Source of the DNA: Promethearchaeota archaeon
GTDB taxonomy: Archaea; Asgardarchaeota; Thorarchaeia; Thorarchaeales; Thorarchaeaceae
Reading direction: 5' to 3'
Assembly (NCBI GenBank): GCA_014728035.1
Contig: WJMJ01000046.1
Span: 158,136-222,135 of the forward strand
Length of the DNA: 64,000 bases
A program made the translations under genes and the position numbers. Positions 52,716 to 61,940 of this stretch are shown in pieces; position 1 is the first letter of the stretch, and every line of letters starts with the position of its first letter. The notes under the pieces were generated by a model that searched no databases, was not told the DNA's origin, and was given only the letters and a program-made list of their open reading frames with translations.

Positions 52716-53243
52716 ATGGCACATTCCAGCTTCAATCATGATTTGTTTAGACTTGTTGTAGAAGAGATTGCAGGGAAGGAAGGTGTTGATGTTGCAACGG
52801 TCCTTGTCAATTCGGATGAAACAACCGATGAAGAAATTGCAACCAAGACAGATTTAAAGCTAAATGTAGTTAGACGAATTCTGTATAAATTACATGACAA
52901 CCATCTTGCATCATATAGAAGAATTCGTGATCCCAATACTGGATGGTTCCTCTACTATTGGAAGATTGACCCAAAAAAGGCTCAAGCTTTAGTTAATCGC
53001 AAGAAACGAATGGTATTAAATCTTCTAGAACAAAGGTTAGAACACGAGTCAAACAATGACCTATATGCATGTGTAAATCGTGACTCTTCACCAGTCCCGT
53101 TCGAAGAAGCTATGAATCTATCTTTTAGATGTCCTGTTTGCAATGGGCAACTGGAATATGTTGATAATAAACGAGCAATATCATTTCTAAGAAAACGTGT
53201 TGAAGAACTTCGAGCTGATTTGGAAGCAACCTCGACCACTTAG
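52716..53243 (+). CDS. tfe: Transcription factor E alpha (TFE), degenerate zinc ribbon
   Basis: Homolog of the TFIIE alpha N-terminal half, about 175 residues. The winged helix (DETTDEEIATKTDLKLNVVRRILYKLHDNHLASYRRIRDPNTGWFLYYWKID) is clear, followed by a helix and the ribbon region. In the ribbon the second knuckle is intact (FRCPVC) but the first reads CVNR where C-x2-C is expected, so only three cysteines remain. Zinc binding may be weak or use another ligand. The ATG at 52716 gives the normal start; the frame opens 12 bases earlier. Confidence 0.85.
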   Translation: MAHSSFNHDLFRLVVEEIAGKEGVDVATVLVNSDETTDEEIATKTDLKLNVVRRILYKLHDNHLASYRRIRDPNTGWFLYYWKIDPKKAQALVNRKKRMVLNLLEQRLEHESNNDLYACVNRDSSPVPFEEAMNLSFRCPVCNGQLEYVDNKRAISFLRKRVEELRADLEATSTT

Positions 53244-53305
53244 AATATAATGTATACTTCAAAAGGTACTTAGCCAGTAATCTCTCTGCGATATCGAGGA
53301 ATTCA

Positions 53306-54079
53306 TTGTTGACACAGATTGTTCTGCTTGCGCGGGCTTATGGTGCCTATCGTGGTCGTATTCTTGAAACGGTTAGGTCTAGTGTAAATTCATTAGCGAG
53401 TGAGCTCGATGTAGAACTATTGAAAATTGGCACGAATAGAAAAGATCACATTGTTCTCTCTCTTGTAGGAGAAGATGAAGAGTTCCTGACTAATCTCTTG
53501 GGCCAAGAGTACGGTCTAGTTCCCGAGGTGCAAATTTTGCTTCCTGAAACAGACTATTCCGGATCAATTGTTGACTCTGGAAAAGTTGGCTACGGGTTAT
53601 ATGTAGATCTTGGAATTGTTGAACGTAATTTGGATGCTTTAATCCCTCTTCATATTATTAGAAAGCAATTCGAAATGGAAGATGAGTCTCTTAGGAGAAT
53701 TGCCGATACTTTTGTGTTGGTTGATAATTTACCAGTAGATGTATCTATTGAAAGTGTAAAACGCGACGAGAAGAAAATTGAAGCTCGGTTTGCATCTTCG
53801 TTTATTACTCGTATCCATAATTGGAGAACAGATGAACGTGAACGGCTTCTTGTTCTTGGTTCAACAAAAAAGATGATAGAAATTGCGTTGTCCAAATCAA
53901 ATCATTCTGAGGATATAGTGGTAATAGAAAAACTTGGCCATTTTGAGTATTCTCTTGTATGTAAAAGAAGCACTCGGGCCAGTGGCATCCTTAGTGCTAT
54001 TGGTCCACTGTTACGTGGAGTTCCTATGCATCTATTCATCCCTTCTGAAGTTGAGGAGAAATTCAGTGCCTCGACTTGA
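53306..54079 (+). CDS. DUF2110 family archaeal protein
   Basis: A 257-residue protein with a central S1-like strand set (SGSIVDSGKVGYGLYVDLGI) and the segments LIPLHIIRKQF and FVLVDNLPVDVSIESV. This matches the archaeal DUF2110 group, often found beside tfe and a TlyA-like methylase, as here. Its role is unknown; the S1-like part suggests RNA contact. The 3' end overlaps the next gene by 14 bases, pointing to translational coupling. Confidence 0.65.
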   Translation: MLTQIVLLARAYGAYRGRILETVRSSVNSLASELDVELLKIGTNRKDHIVLSLVGEDEEFLTNLLGQEYGLVPEVQILLPETDYSGSIVDSGKVGYGLYVDLGIVERNLDALIPLHIIRKQFEMEDESLRRIADTFVLVDNLPVDVSIESVKRDEKKIEARFASSFITRIHNWRTDERERLLVLGSTKKMIEIALSKSNHSEDIVVIEKLGHFEYSLVCKRSTRASGILSAIGPLLRGVPMHLFIPSEVEEKFSAST

Positions 54080-54743
54080 TGTCCATCTAGTTGAAACTGA
54101 TAGCTTTCCCTCACGGGAAGCTGCAAAAAGAGCAATCAAATCAGGTCATGTACTTGTTAACGGATATCTTTCAAAGCCCTCCAAATCCGTTTCTCCTTAT
54201 GATGTAATTACTGTTATTGACAGAACATTCGCCAACCCTATGGGGTATTCCAAATTAAAGAAATTAGATTCGATAATCTCATCTTCACTTGTTTCAGAAG
54301 GTGACCTTGTTCTCGATATTGGTAGTTCGGCCGGTGGATTTGCTCTTTATCTTCTTGAGCACGGTGCTACCCTCATAGGAATCGAGTATTCCAAAGAATT
54401 TGAATCTAGTTTATTAAAAATTGCTAACCAATATGAATCTTCAAGTTTTTTGTTTGCTGATGCTTTTTCACTTGACCCGCGAATTGTATGCGAACCAGAA
54501 AAATTGGATTTGCTAACTGTAGATGTGACTACTGACCCTGAAGGAACATTGTTGCTTATTCAGCGCTATTCAATTTTATTGAAGTCCGGTGCTCGCCTAA
54601 TTGCTACTTTCAAATCAAAAGATGCTGAGATTGTTGAGAAATACATAATTGAAACCATTGAATCCTTTGGTTATATTGAAACAATCTTACACAATATCAA
54701 TACAAATCAGCAAGAATTTCATGTGGAAGCAATTCGTCACTGA
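54066..54743 (+). CDS. TlyA-like S4-domain rRNA methyltransferase
   Basis: About 225 residues. The N-terminal S4 RNA-binding domain (RLDVHLVETDSFPSREAAKRAIKSGHVLVNGY) is followed by a FtsJ-type Rossmann methylase (LVLDIGSSAGGFALYLLEHGATLIGIEYSKEF). TlyA-family enzymes methylate ribose 2'-O positions in rRNA. The GTG at 54066 has GAGGAG upstream and starts right at the S4 domain, while the open frame from 53934 would run antiparallel in register through DUF2110 coding sequence and has no support. Confidence 0.8.
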   Translation: MPRLDVHLVETDSFPSREAAKRAIKSGHVLVNGYLSKPSKSVSPYDVITVIDRTFANPMGYSKLKKLDSIISSSLVSEGDLVLDIGSSAGGFALYLLEHGATLIGIEYSKEFESSLLKIANQYESSSFLFADAFSLDPRIVCEPEKLDLLTVDVTTDPEGTLLLIQRYSILLKSGARLIATFKSKDAEIVEKYIIETIESFGYIETILHNINTNQQEFHVEAIRH

Positions 54744-54779
54744 GCAACTCTTTTATTGAGATTATACAACAAAAAATTA

Positions 54780-54857
54780 GGGCCGATAGTCTAGCTCGGC
54801 TATGATGTCTCGTTTACACCGAGAAGGTCGCTGGTTCAAATCCGGCTCGGCCCACCA
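54780..54857 (+). tRNA. tRNA-Val (anticodon TAC), CCA encoded
   Basis: Acceptor GGGCCGA pairs with TCGGCCC, the anticodon stem TCTCG/CGAGA carries loop TTTACAC (anticodon TAC), and the T loop is TTCAAAT. No intron. Confidence 0.93.
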
Positions 54858-54940
54858 CTCTCTATTGCAAGTAAAGAGTCAAAAATGATTTATGACTTCA
54901 ATAGAATGTAACTACACCAGTTATTTTGGTCCTCAAAAAA

Positions 54941-55057
54941 GCGGGAGTAGCCAAGACAGGCCAAAGGCGGCGGACTTAAGATCTTATGAATTAAGGGGTC
55001 ATCTGATGAGAGATCCGCTCTCATAGGAGTCCAGGGGATCGAAGCCCCTCTCCCGCA
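54941..55057 (+). tRNA. tRNA-Leu (anticodon TAA) with canonical intron
   Basis: Acceptor GCGGGAG pairs with CTCCCGC; the class II variable arm and T stem AGGGG/CCCCT are present. The anticodon loop is CTTAAGA (anticodon TAA) once the intron is removed. CCA is not encoded. Confidence 0.92.
54981..55012 (+). other. tRNA-Leu intron at position 37/38 (32 nt)
   Basis: The bulge-helix-bulge is clear: outer helix GCGGA/TCCGC, AGA bulges on both strands and the 4-bp helix CTTA/TGAG. This is the standard archaeal intron position. Confidence 0.88.
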
Positions 55058-55111
55058 CTTTTTCATATCATTCAGAGATATCCTTATCGGTAGTATACAC
55101 AATCAAAATTT

Positions 55112-56431
55112 GTGGATAATATGGAATATATTGATCTTTTCTTTCCTGAAGGATTTCTGTGGGGTAGTGCTGCTGCTGCTCATCAAACTGAAGGTGGGAA
55201 TCATAACAATTGGAGCGAATGGGAGAAAATCCCTGGAAAAATAAAGGATGGTACGAATGCTGATGTTGCATGTGATCATTATAATCGTTATGAGGAGGAT
55301 TTTGACCTTGCTAAAGAATTAGGTCATCAAGTCCATCGGTTCTCAATTGAATGGAGTCGTATTGAACCATCTTTTGGAAAATGGGATTATACACAAATTG
55401 TTCACTACAAAAAAGTAATCGAATCACTTGTGAAACGTGGCATTCAGCCAATGGTCACACTCCATCATTTCACAAATCCAGTTTGGTTTGCTGAAAATGG
55501 GGATTGGTTGAATCCTGAGAGTCCTGAGTTATTTGGCCGATATTGTAGAAAAATTGTCCAGGAGCTTTCAAATTACGATGTAATTTGGAATACAATAAAT
55601 GAACCGATGGTTGTTGTTACTATTGGTTATCTTTGGGGTGATTTCCCTCCTGGTCACAATGATTTTGGAAAAGCTATCCAAGCGGCAAAACATCTTTTGA
55701 TGGCACATGGACAAGCATCAACTCAGATTAGAGAGGTCTATTCAGAAAAAGGGTTAGACCAACCAAAGATTGCTCCTGTACTAAGCACATCTTACATAAT
55801 GCCTGAGAACCCAGAAGACCCAGAAGACTTGGAATTAGCTGAATACATTGACAACCTGTACAATCACCTATGGATTGAATCAGCTATAACTGGGCGGATT
55901 CTGAATCCAATGGGTGATGGACAACGTTATGCCCCTCTTGAGAATTCAGTTGATTTCATTGGAGTTAACTACTATAGTCGAATGGTTGTATCCTCCAAAA
56001 GAGATTTCATGGCTGGCGAAATAGCTCCAAAAGATCCATACCGTGTTCGATGTGAGGGTCTTGAATGGGAATTTTATCCAGAAGGATATTATCATCAGAT
56101 TATGGACTATTGGAAGAAATATCAAAAACCAATATTTCTTACAGAGAATGGTATTGGCACAAGCGATGACCGTATTCGTCAGAGATACATTATCTCCCAT
56201 CTACAGCAGGTCCATAAAGCAATTCAAGATGGTGCCAAAGTTGATGGGTATCTTGTTTGGAGTCTTACTGATAATTTTGAATGGGCTCAAGGATTCAGTA
56301 GCCATTTTGGTATAATTGAGTGTGACTTTGATACGTTGAAACGTAAACCACGTGAAAGTGCATTCATGTTGCGAAAAATTATCAAAGATAATGGACTTGT
56401 AAAAGAAACGCAAGAAACGTATCTTGCTTAA
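55112..56431 (+). CDS. Glycoside hydrolase family 1 beta-glycosidase
   Basis: A retaining beta-glucosidase/beta-galactosidase-type enzyme of 439 residues. The N terminus FPEGFLWGSAAAAHQTEGG is the family signature; the acid/base Glu lies in NTINEP at residue 164 and the nucleophile Glu in FLTENG at residue 345. EWSRIEP and WSLTDNFEWAQGF are further conserved parts. No signal peptide is seen, so it acts inside the cell. It stands as a single gene after the tRNA-Leu. Confidence 0.93.
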   Translation: MDNMEYIDLFFPEGFLWGSAAAAHQTEGGNHNNWSEWEKIPGKIKDGTNADVACDHYNRYEEDFDLAKELGHQVHRFSIEWSRIEPSFGKWDYTQIVHYKKVIESLVKRGIQPMVTLHHFTNPVWFAENGDWLNPESPELFGRYCRKIVQELSNYDVIWNTINEPMVVVTIGYLWGDFPPGHNDFGKAIQAAKHLLMAHGQASTQIREVYSEKGLDQPKIAPVLSTSYIMPENPEDPEDLELAEYIDNLYNHLWIESAITGRILNPMGDGQRYAPLENSVDFIGVNYYSRMVVSSKRDFMAGEIAPKDPYRVRCEGLEWEFYPEGYYHQIMDYWKKYQKPIFLTENGIGTSDDRIRQRYIISHLQQVHKAIQDGAKVDGYLVWSLTDNFEWAQGFSSHFGIIECDFDTLKRKPRESAFMLRKIIKDNGLVKETQETYLA

Positions 56432-56481
56432 GTTTTGCATTTAGAATTAACTTCATTTGCTTGTAAAGGTGTGATCATGTC

Positions 56482-57045
56482 ATGCCTGCACAAGTATTTC
56501 TTGCATCGCTTATTATTGTCTTTTTAACAGAGCTTGGTGATAAAACGATGATTGCAACAATATTGCTTAGTGCAGAACACAGACAACCTTCACTTGTGTT
56601 AATTGCTTCTTTAGCTGCATTGGCTACATCTACTTTTATTGCTATAATCATTGGCGTTGTATTATCTTCAGCATTACCATTAGATTTAATCATCTACCTT
56701 TCAGGAGTGATTTTCATCGTATTAGGTCTATATACTCTTTTTAAAAAAGAGGAATCTGAAGAAACCACTGAAAACACTCAAATCACATTTTTGAGTATGT
56801 TTTCTTTGGTACTTGTTTCAGAACTTGGTGATAAGAGCCAGCTTGCAATATTAGCTATTGCAGCTCAGTCTCTATTTCCAGCTTTCGTCTTTATTGGTGC
56901 AGTCACTGGCTTCCTATTGTTGAATTCGATTGGTGCATTCTCGGGTGATAAGATTGGGGAAAACCTTCCAATGAATGCCATTCGGGCTTTCACAGGAATT
57001 GTTTTCATTATTATTGGCACACTCGTTCTCTTTAGAATGATGTGA
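56482..57045 (+). CDS. UPF0016/GDT1 (TMEM165) family cation transporter
   Basis: A 187-residue protein with six membrane helices in two repeats, each carrying the family's E-x-G-D motif (FLTELGDKTMIAT near residue 16 and VSELGDKSQLAI near 113). Members move Mn2+ or Ca2+ out of the cytosol (GDT1, MntX-like). The two repeats are joined by a charged loop (KKEESEETTENTQ). Confidence 0.88.
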   Translation: MPAQVFLASLIIVFLTELGDKTMIATILLSAEHRQPSLVLIASLAALATSTFIAIIIGVVLSSALPLDLIIYLSGVIFIVLGLYTLFKKEESEETTENTQITFLSMFSLVLVSELGDKSQLAILAIAAQSLFPAFVFIGAVTGFLLLNSIGAFSGDKIGENLPMNAIRAFTGIVFIIIGTLVLFRMM

Positions 57046-57084
57046 TGTTGCGACAAATTTATGACCTGTGAGTAAGAGTTTCGC

Positions 57085-58461
57085 TTGACTGAAGGTGTAG
57101 AAACGTTGGTCCTAGAAGATTCCGGATATATTGGATTGGTTCTCGAGAAACTTGTCAGTGCGGATCTCAAAGTTGGTGACACTTTAACTATAATCGGTTC
57201 TGATCAGGAATATACTGGCATTCTTATGCCCAGAGCATCGGTAGGAGCAAACTCCGACCATATTGTTCTAAAACTTGAAAATGGATACAACATTGGAGTT
57301 CGCTTGAGTGCAAAGGCCAAAGTCAAAAAAACGAAATCTAGGATTGTAAAAAAAGCTAAATCCAGCTCAAAACTGGATTTTAAATCTCATCTTCCAACCG
57401 TTTCGATTCTCAGCACTGGTGGCACTATTGCCAGCAAAGTTGACTATCAAACGGGTGCGGTCAATCCTGCCTTAACCGCTCAAGATTTGTATGACACAAT
57501 TCCCGAACTTCAAAAACATGTCAACATTCGTGCTGAAATTGTAATGAGCAAGCTGTCAGAGAATATTTCTCCATCTGATTGGACAATAATAGCAAAGAAA
57601 GCTGCCAGTCATATTCGTGATGGGATTGATGGTCTAGTAATTGCTCATGGTACTGATACTTTGAGTTATACTGGTGCTGCTCTTTCTTTCGCATTACAAA
57701 ATCTGCCCGTTCCAATCGCATTAGTCGGTTCTCAACGTTCTTCGGATAGGCCATCTTCGGATGCTTCACTGAATCTAATTCATGCAACTGATTTTGTTTC
57801 CCGTGGAAATATTGCTGAAGTCTCTATTGTGATGCATGGTGAAACTAGTGATAGTTTTACATATGCACATCGTGCTGTCAGAACGCGAAAATGTCATACT
57901 AGTAGACGAGATGCATTTCAATCAATTAACTCAACACCTCTATTTCGAATTGATAACTCAGGTATTACAGAGCTTGTTACTCCTATCTGCAGACGTGACT
58001 CCAGTAGAAAGATATCCGTGAAACCAAAATTTGAGAAAAAAGTGGCTCTTATCAAGATTCATCCTGGTACATCTCCCAACTTAATTGATTTTCTGACCTC
58101 ATCCGGTTTTCGTGGTATTGTTCTAGAAGGTACAGGGTTAGGGCATTCATCAAAGAACCTGCAAGAAGCTATCTCATCCGCAATTGAATCCGATATACTT
58201 GTTGCAATGACTAGTCAATGTATTAATGGACGTATTAACATGAATGTCTATCGTTCTGGTGTTGAATTGTTAGAATGTGGTGTGATTCCTTGTGAAGATA
58301 TGATTGCTGAAACTGCACTTGTAAAGATGATGTGGATACTTGGCAATACGCAGAGTATCAAAAAGGCTCGAAAACAGATGGTTACCAACCTTGTTGGAGA
58401 AATAGGTATGCGTTCAGAATACGAAGAATATCATTATGATGTTGAAGGAGATGCTGATTAA
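57085..58461 (+). CDS. gatD: Glutamyl-tRNA(Gln) amidotransferase subunit D
   Basis: The asparaginase-like subunit that releases ammonia from an amide donor for the archaeal GatDE complex, 458 residues. After an N-terminal beta-barrel domain (about 1-90), the catalytic part starts with STGGTIASK (nucleophilic Thr at residue 111) and includes VIAHGTDTLSYTGAAL and VGSQRSSDRPSSDA. The TTG start is used, and the last base overlaps the ATG of gatE, so the two are translated together. Confidence 0.95.
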   Translation: MTEGVETLVLEDSGYIGLVLEKLVSADLKVGDTLTIIGSDQEYTGILMPRASVGANSDHIVLKLENGYNIGVRLSAKAKVKKTKSRIVKKAKSSSKLDFKSHLPTVSILSTGGTIASKVDYQTGAVNPALTAQDLYDTIPELQKHVNIRAEIVMSKLSENISPSDWTIIAKKAASHIRDGIDGLVIAHGTDTLSYTGAALSFALQNLPVPIALVGSQRSSDRPSSDASLNLIHATDFVSRGNIAEVSIVMHGETSDSFTYAHRAVRTRKCHTSRRDAFQSINSTPLFRIDNSGITELVTPICRRDSSRKISVKPKFEKKVALIKIHPGTSPNLIDFLTSSGFRGIVLEGTGLGHSSKNLQEAISSAIESDILVAMTSQCINGRINMNVYRSGVELLECGVIPCEDMIAETALVKMMWILGNTQSIKKARKQMVTNLVGEIGMRSEYEEYHYDVEGDAD

Positions 58462-60371
58462 TGGATACGCAATATGAAGAACTTGGGCTTATGGTTGGTC
58501 TCGAATTACATCAGCAACTTGATACCTTCAGAAAACTCTATTGTCATTGTCCTACTTCAATCCGAGAAGACTCACCTCATGGTGTTTTCGAACGACGCCT
58601 TCGCCCCACTCAAAGCGAAATGGGTGCAATAGATCCTGCAGCGCTATTTGAGTTTCAAAGAAAAAAGGTATTTTGCTATGAGTATTATAATGACTCAACA
58701 TGTCTTGTTGAAGCAGATGAAGAACCTCCTCACAATCTATGTCAGGAAGCAATTGATATCTGTCTAACAATGGCAACATTTCTAAAATCAAAACCGGTTG
58801 AAGAGATACACCCTATGCGAAAGATTGTGATTGATGGTAGCAACACTACTGGTTTCCAACGAACTGCAATTATTGCTATGAATGGATCTATTGTCGTTGA
58901 TGAGAAGGAAATTAGAATCCAAACACTTTGTTTAGAAGAGGATGCTGCTAGAAAAATCAGGGATGATGAAAGAAACAATCGAAGGATTTATCGACTTGAT
59001 CGACTTGGAATTCCTTTAATCGAAATTGCAACCGCACCGGATATTCGTTCTCCCGATGAGGCACAAGAAGTTGCATTAGCACTCGGACTTCTCCTACGTT
59101 CTACTGGAAAGGTCAAACGTGGACTTGGCACTATTCGACAAGATGTCAATGTTTCTATTCGTGGTGGTGGAATTATCGAGATAAAGGGCCTTCAACAGCT
59201 GAATATGTTATCTCTTGTCGTTGAATTGGAGGCTCAAAGACAGGAGCAACTTCTTAAAATCAAGGATGAACTTGAAGCTAGGGGTATCACCGAGAAAATG
59301 GTTGATTTCACACCAATTAATGTGTCTGAAGTCTTTTCAAAGAGTGAATCAAAGCTAATTTCAAATACGATCAAATCTGGTGGCACTGTCTATGCTGTAT
59401 GTTTACCTGGCTTTGATAGTCTTTTAGGTATTGAATTACAACCTGAACGTCGTTTTGGCACAGAACTATCTGACTATGCTAAATTCTGGGGTGGTGTTGG
59501 TGGGATTTTCCATACCGATGAGCTCCCTAAATATGGGATTTCTAGTTCTGAAGTAGAAGAACTTAGAAAGCAGGTAGATGCTCATCCTTCTGATGCTGTT
59601 GTTATTGTTGCATCATCTGAGAAGAATTGCATTGATGCTCTTGATGCTGTTGTGAAACGAGCCAAGGCTGCGGTTAAAGGTGTTCCTGCTGAAACACGGA
59701 TTCCTCTTCCATCTGGAGCATCAAAATACGCTCGTCCTCGTCCAGGTGCAGAACGTATGTATCCTGAAACTGATGTACGTCCTGTTATTGTAACTCCCAA
59801 GCTTTTGAAACAGATTGAGAAGAATCTTCCTGAAACTCTTGAAGAAAAGAAAAATCGATTTGTAGAGGAGTATAACTTGAGTCTTGAATTGGCTGAACAG
59901 ATAACAAGATCATTGAACTTGTCACTCTTTGAAGATATTGTTTCCACTTATGATATCGATCCGACTTTAGTGGTCGTAACACTTGAAAATACTATGGTTA
60001 GCTTGATTCGTGATGGCATTCCTGTAGAATCAGTAAAAGAAAACGATATACTTGAAATTTTCAAATTGATTCAAGAAGAACAGATATCTTCAGAAGCCAT
60101 CCCACAACTCATATCCTACTTGGCAGAGCATCCTAACTCTGATGTTTCAGAAGCTTTAGATGAAACTGGACTTTCAAAGGTAGATGAAGAGAATCTTGAA
60201 GATATTATACAAGATATTGTAACCACTCGTATTGATTTTGTAAAAGAGAAGGGTGAACAATCAATAGGTGGTCTCATGGGTGTTGCTATGAAAAGACTTC
60301 GTGGAAAAGCTGATGGTAAAAAGGTCAGAGATATGCTGCAATCTGAGATAAGACGAATTCTCGCTGAATAA
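58461..60371 (+). CDS. gatE: Glutamyl-tRNA(Gln) amidotransferase subunit E
   Basis: The kinase and transferase subunit of GatDE, 636 residues. It begins GLMVGLELHQQLDT, contains RKIVIDGSNTTGFQRTAIIA and RLGIPLIEIATAPDI of the cradle domain, a GAD-type insertion around residues 290-400, and the C-terminal Yqey-like tail ending in SIGGLMGVAMKRLRGKADGKKV. It amidates misacylated Glu-tRNA(Gln), showing that the organism lacks or supplements glutaminyl-tRNA synthetase. Confidence 0.96.
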   Translation: MDTQYEELGLMVGLELHQQLDTFRKLYCHCPTSIREDSPHGVFERRLRPTQSEMGAIDPAALFEFQRKKVFCYEYYNDSTCLVEADEEPPHNLCQEAIDICLTMATFLKSKPVEEIHPMRKIVIDGSNTTGFQRTAIIAMNGSIVVDEKEIRIQTLCLEEDAARKIRDDERNNRRIYRLDRLGIPLIEIATAPDIRSPDEAQEVALALGLLLRSTGKVKRGLGTIRQDVNVSIRGGGIIEIKGLQQLNMLSLVVELEAQRQEQLLKIKDELEARGITEKMVDFTPINVSEVFSKSESKLISNTIKSGGTVYAVCLPGFDSLLGIELQPERRFGTELSDYAKFWGGVGGIFHTDELPKYGISSSEVEELRKQVDAHPSDAVVIVASSEKNCIDALDAVVKRAKAAVKGVPAETRIPLPSGASKYARPRPGAERMYPETDVRPVIVTPKLLKQIEKNLPETLEEKKNRFVEEYNLSLELAEQITRSLNLSLFEDIVSTYDIDPTLVVVTLENTMVSLIRDGIPVESVKENDILEIFKLIQEEQISSEAIPQLISYLAEHPNSDVSEALDETGLSKVDEENLEDIIQDIVTTRIDFVKEKGEQSIGGLMGVAMKRLRGKADGKKVRDMLQSEIRRILAE

Positions 60372-60466
60372 CCAATGAGCGAAGAATAACCTTATTAGAA
60401 GATTCCAATCTGCAAACAGATACCTGTGCCGCAGTGGCCTAGCCTGGTTAGGGCGCGAGACTCATA

Positions 60467-60528
60467 ATCTTCCCGGACTATTCCGGGATGAAGAATGGGG
60501 TCATTGAGTGTGCGTCCCCCAATGGGCA
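60467..60528 (+). other. First intron of tRNA-Met, position 37/38 (62 nt)
   Basis: Outer helix CGAGA/TCTCG, bulges TAA and CAA, and a 4-bp helix CTCA/TGGG form a bulge-helix-bulge. The intron contains a strong internal stem TCCCGGA/TCCGGGA. Confidence 0.82.
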
Positions 60529-60535
60529 ATCTCGA

Positions 60536-60565
60536 ATCGTTATGAGATTTCCTCTTATCGAGAAA
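60536..60565 (+). other. Second intron of tRNA-Met, variable loop (30 nt)
   Basis: Thirty bases between A44 and C45 must be removed to obtain a normal variable loop. A 4-bp helix TCTC/GAGA with bulges GAA and AAC marks the junctions; the outer helix is absent, so the exact cut could shift by a base. Confidence 0.65.
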
Positions 60566-60729
60566 CGTCGAGGGCTCGAATCCCTCCTGCGGCACCAATC
60601 AAATTTTTGGTTTCCGAGTCGGTAGGTTTTTGAGTAGGAGAGTTTTACAGCCGCATAATACTGAGCAGAAATCTCTTAGCATTTTAGATTCTGCAAAGTG
60701 TTTGTAGATTTGCTAATCGGTGGTATTTC

Positions 60730-61938
60730 ATGAAACTCCCATTCAAGACTCTTGATGATGTGGAATATGAAGGAAAACGTGTTCTAATTCGAGTTGATAT
60801 TAACTGTTCTTTAGATCCTGAAACAAAAAAAATTATCAATGACTCTCGGATTAGAGCTATGACTCCAACACTCGAAGAACTAAAAAAGAGTAAGGTAGTT
60901 CTTATGGCTCATCAGGGTCGTCCGGGAAGTGATGATTTCATTTCACTAGAACAACATACAAGGATTCTTCGTGATTTAGGATTCAATGCTTCTTTTGTGG
61001 ATGATATATTTGGTAAAGCAGCAAAAGATGCAATATCCAAGTTAAAGATTGGTGAAATTTTAGTTTTACAAAATGTTCGTATGTTTGAGGGTGAAATGAA
61101 AAAAGCGTCTGTAGATGAAGTTGCACAGGAACCAATTGTGCAAGAACTTTATTCGTTATTTGATTTATTTGTAAATGATGCATTTGGAGCAGCTCATCGA
61201 TCTCAAGCTTCAATTGTTGGATTCACCAAATATTTGCCATCTGTAGCAGGGCGTGTAATGGAAAAAGAAGTTCGAACATTGACAGAGATACTCTCCACTG
61301 AATATCACCCTTGGATTCTTGTCCTTGGGGGTAGCAAAGTCCCTGACAAAGTAAAAATCATTAAAAGACTACTGGAGATTGGTCGTGCAGACAACGTACT
61401 TCTTGGAGGATTAATTGGAAATCTATTCCTTATCGCTGCAGAGAAAATCTCCTCTCAATATGGTGCGCCAATAAAAGAATTCGAAGATATTTTGCCTTTA
61501 GCAAAAGAATTACTCTCTCAATATTCTGATGTCATAATGTTGCCCATTGATGCCGCAGTAGATCAAGATGGAGCACGCATCGAGTGCTCTTTGGAAAATA
61601 TAGGGGGGCGTCCCTTCTACGATATCGGTCCAAAAACCGCTGAAAAATTTGCAAAGATTATTCGGAATGCAAAAGTAGCTTTCGCGAATGGTCCAATGGG
61701 CTTTTTTGAAAAAGATGAATTCAAACATGGTACAGTCGAAGTTCTAAAAGCAATATCTGATTGTGATTGTATTACCGTAGTTGGTGGTGGTCATGTAAGT
61801 GCAATGGCTGAACAGATGAGTCTGGTAGACACAATTACTCACATCAGTACTGGTGGAGGTGCAACAATGGGTTTCATGACTGGTGAAAAACTACCTCTTG
61901 TGGAAGCTCTGGAAGTTGCTGCAAAGAGGATGGAATAG
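60730..61938 (+). CDS. pgk: Phosphoglycerate kinase
   Basis: Glycolytic/gluconeogenic kinase of 402 residues. Recognisable parts are VLIRVDINCSLD at the start, LMAHQGRPG, FVNDAFGAAHRSQASIVGF, the hinge LVLGGSKVPDKVKIIKRLL and the nucleotide-binding GPMGFFEKDEFKHGT and VVGGGHVSAMA. A GGTGG Shine-Dalgarno sequence precedes the ATG. Confidence 0.95.
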   Translation: MKLPFKTLDDVEYEGKRVLIRVDINCSLDPETKKIINDSRIRAMTPTLEELKKSKVVLMAHQGRPGSDDFISLEQHTRILRDLGFNASFVDDIFGKAAKDAISKLKIGEILVLQNVRMFEGEMKKASVDEVAQEPIVQELYSLFDLFVNDAFGAAHRSQASIVGFTKYLPSVAGRVMEKEVRTLTEILSTEYHPWILVLGGSKVPDKVKIIKRLLEIGRADNVLLGGLIGNLFLIAAEKISSQYGAPIKEFEDILPLAKELLSQYSDVIMLPIDAAVDQDGARIECSLENIGGRPFYDIGPKTAEKFAKIIRNAKVAFANGPMGFFEKDEFKHGTVEVLKAISDCDCITVVGGGHVSAMAEQMSLVDTITHISTGGGATMGFMTGEKLPLVEALEVAAKRME

Positions 61939-61940
61939 TT

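Larger units (their letters stand above)
60428..60597 (+). tRNA. tRNA-Met (anticodon CAT, elongator-like) with two introns, CCA encoded
   Basis: Acceptor GCCGCAG pairs with CTGCGGC; T stem GAGGG/CCCTC. Joining 60428-60466, 60529-60535 and 60566-60594 gives a complete tRNA with anticodon stem CGAGA/TCTCG, loop CTCATAA and a five-base variable loop ACGTC. A tRNA-Ile with modified CAT cannot be excluded from sequence alone. Confidence 0.85.

Noticed and set aside
54981..55012. CTGATGA in the tRNA-Leu intron as a box C/D guide
   Set aside because: The intron is only 32 nt, too short for a C/D RNA, and has no second box pair.
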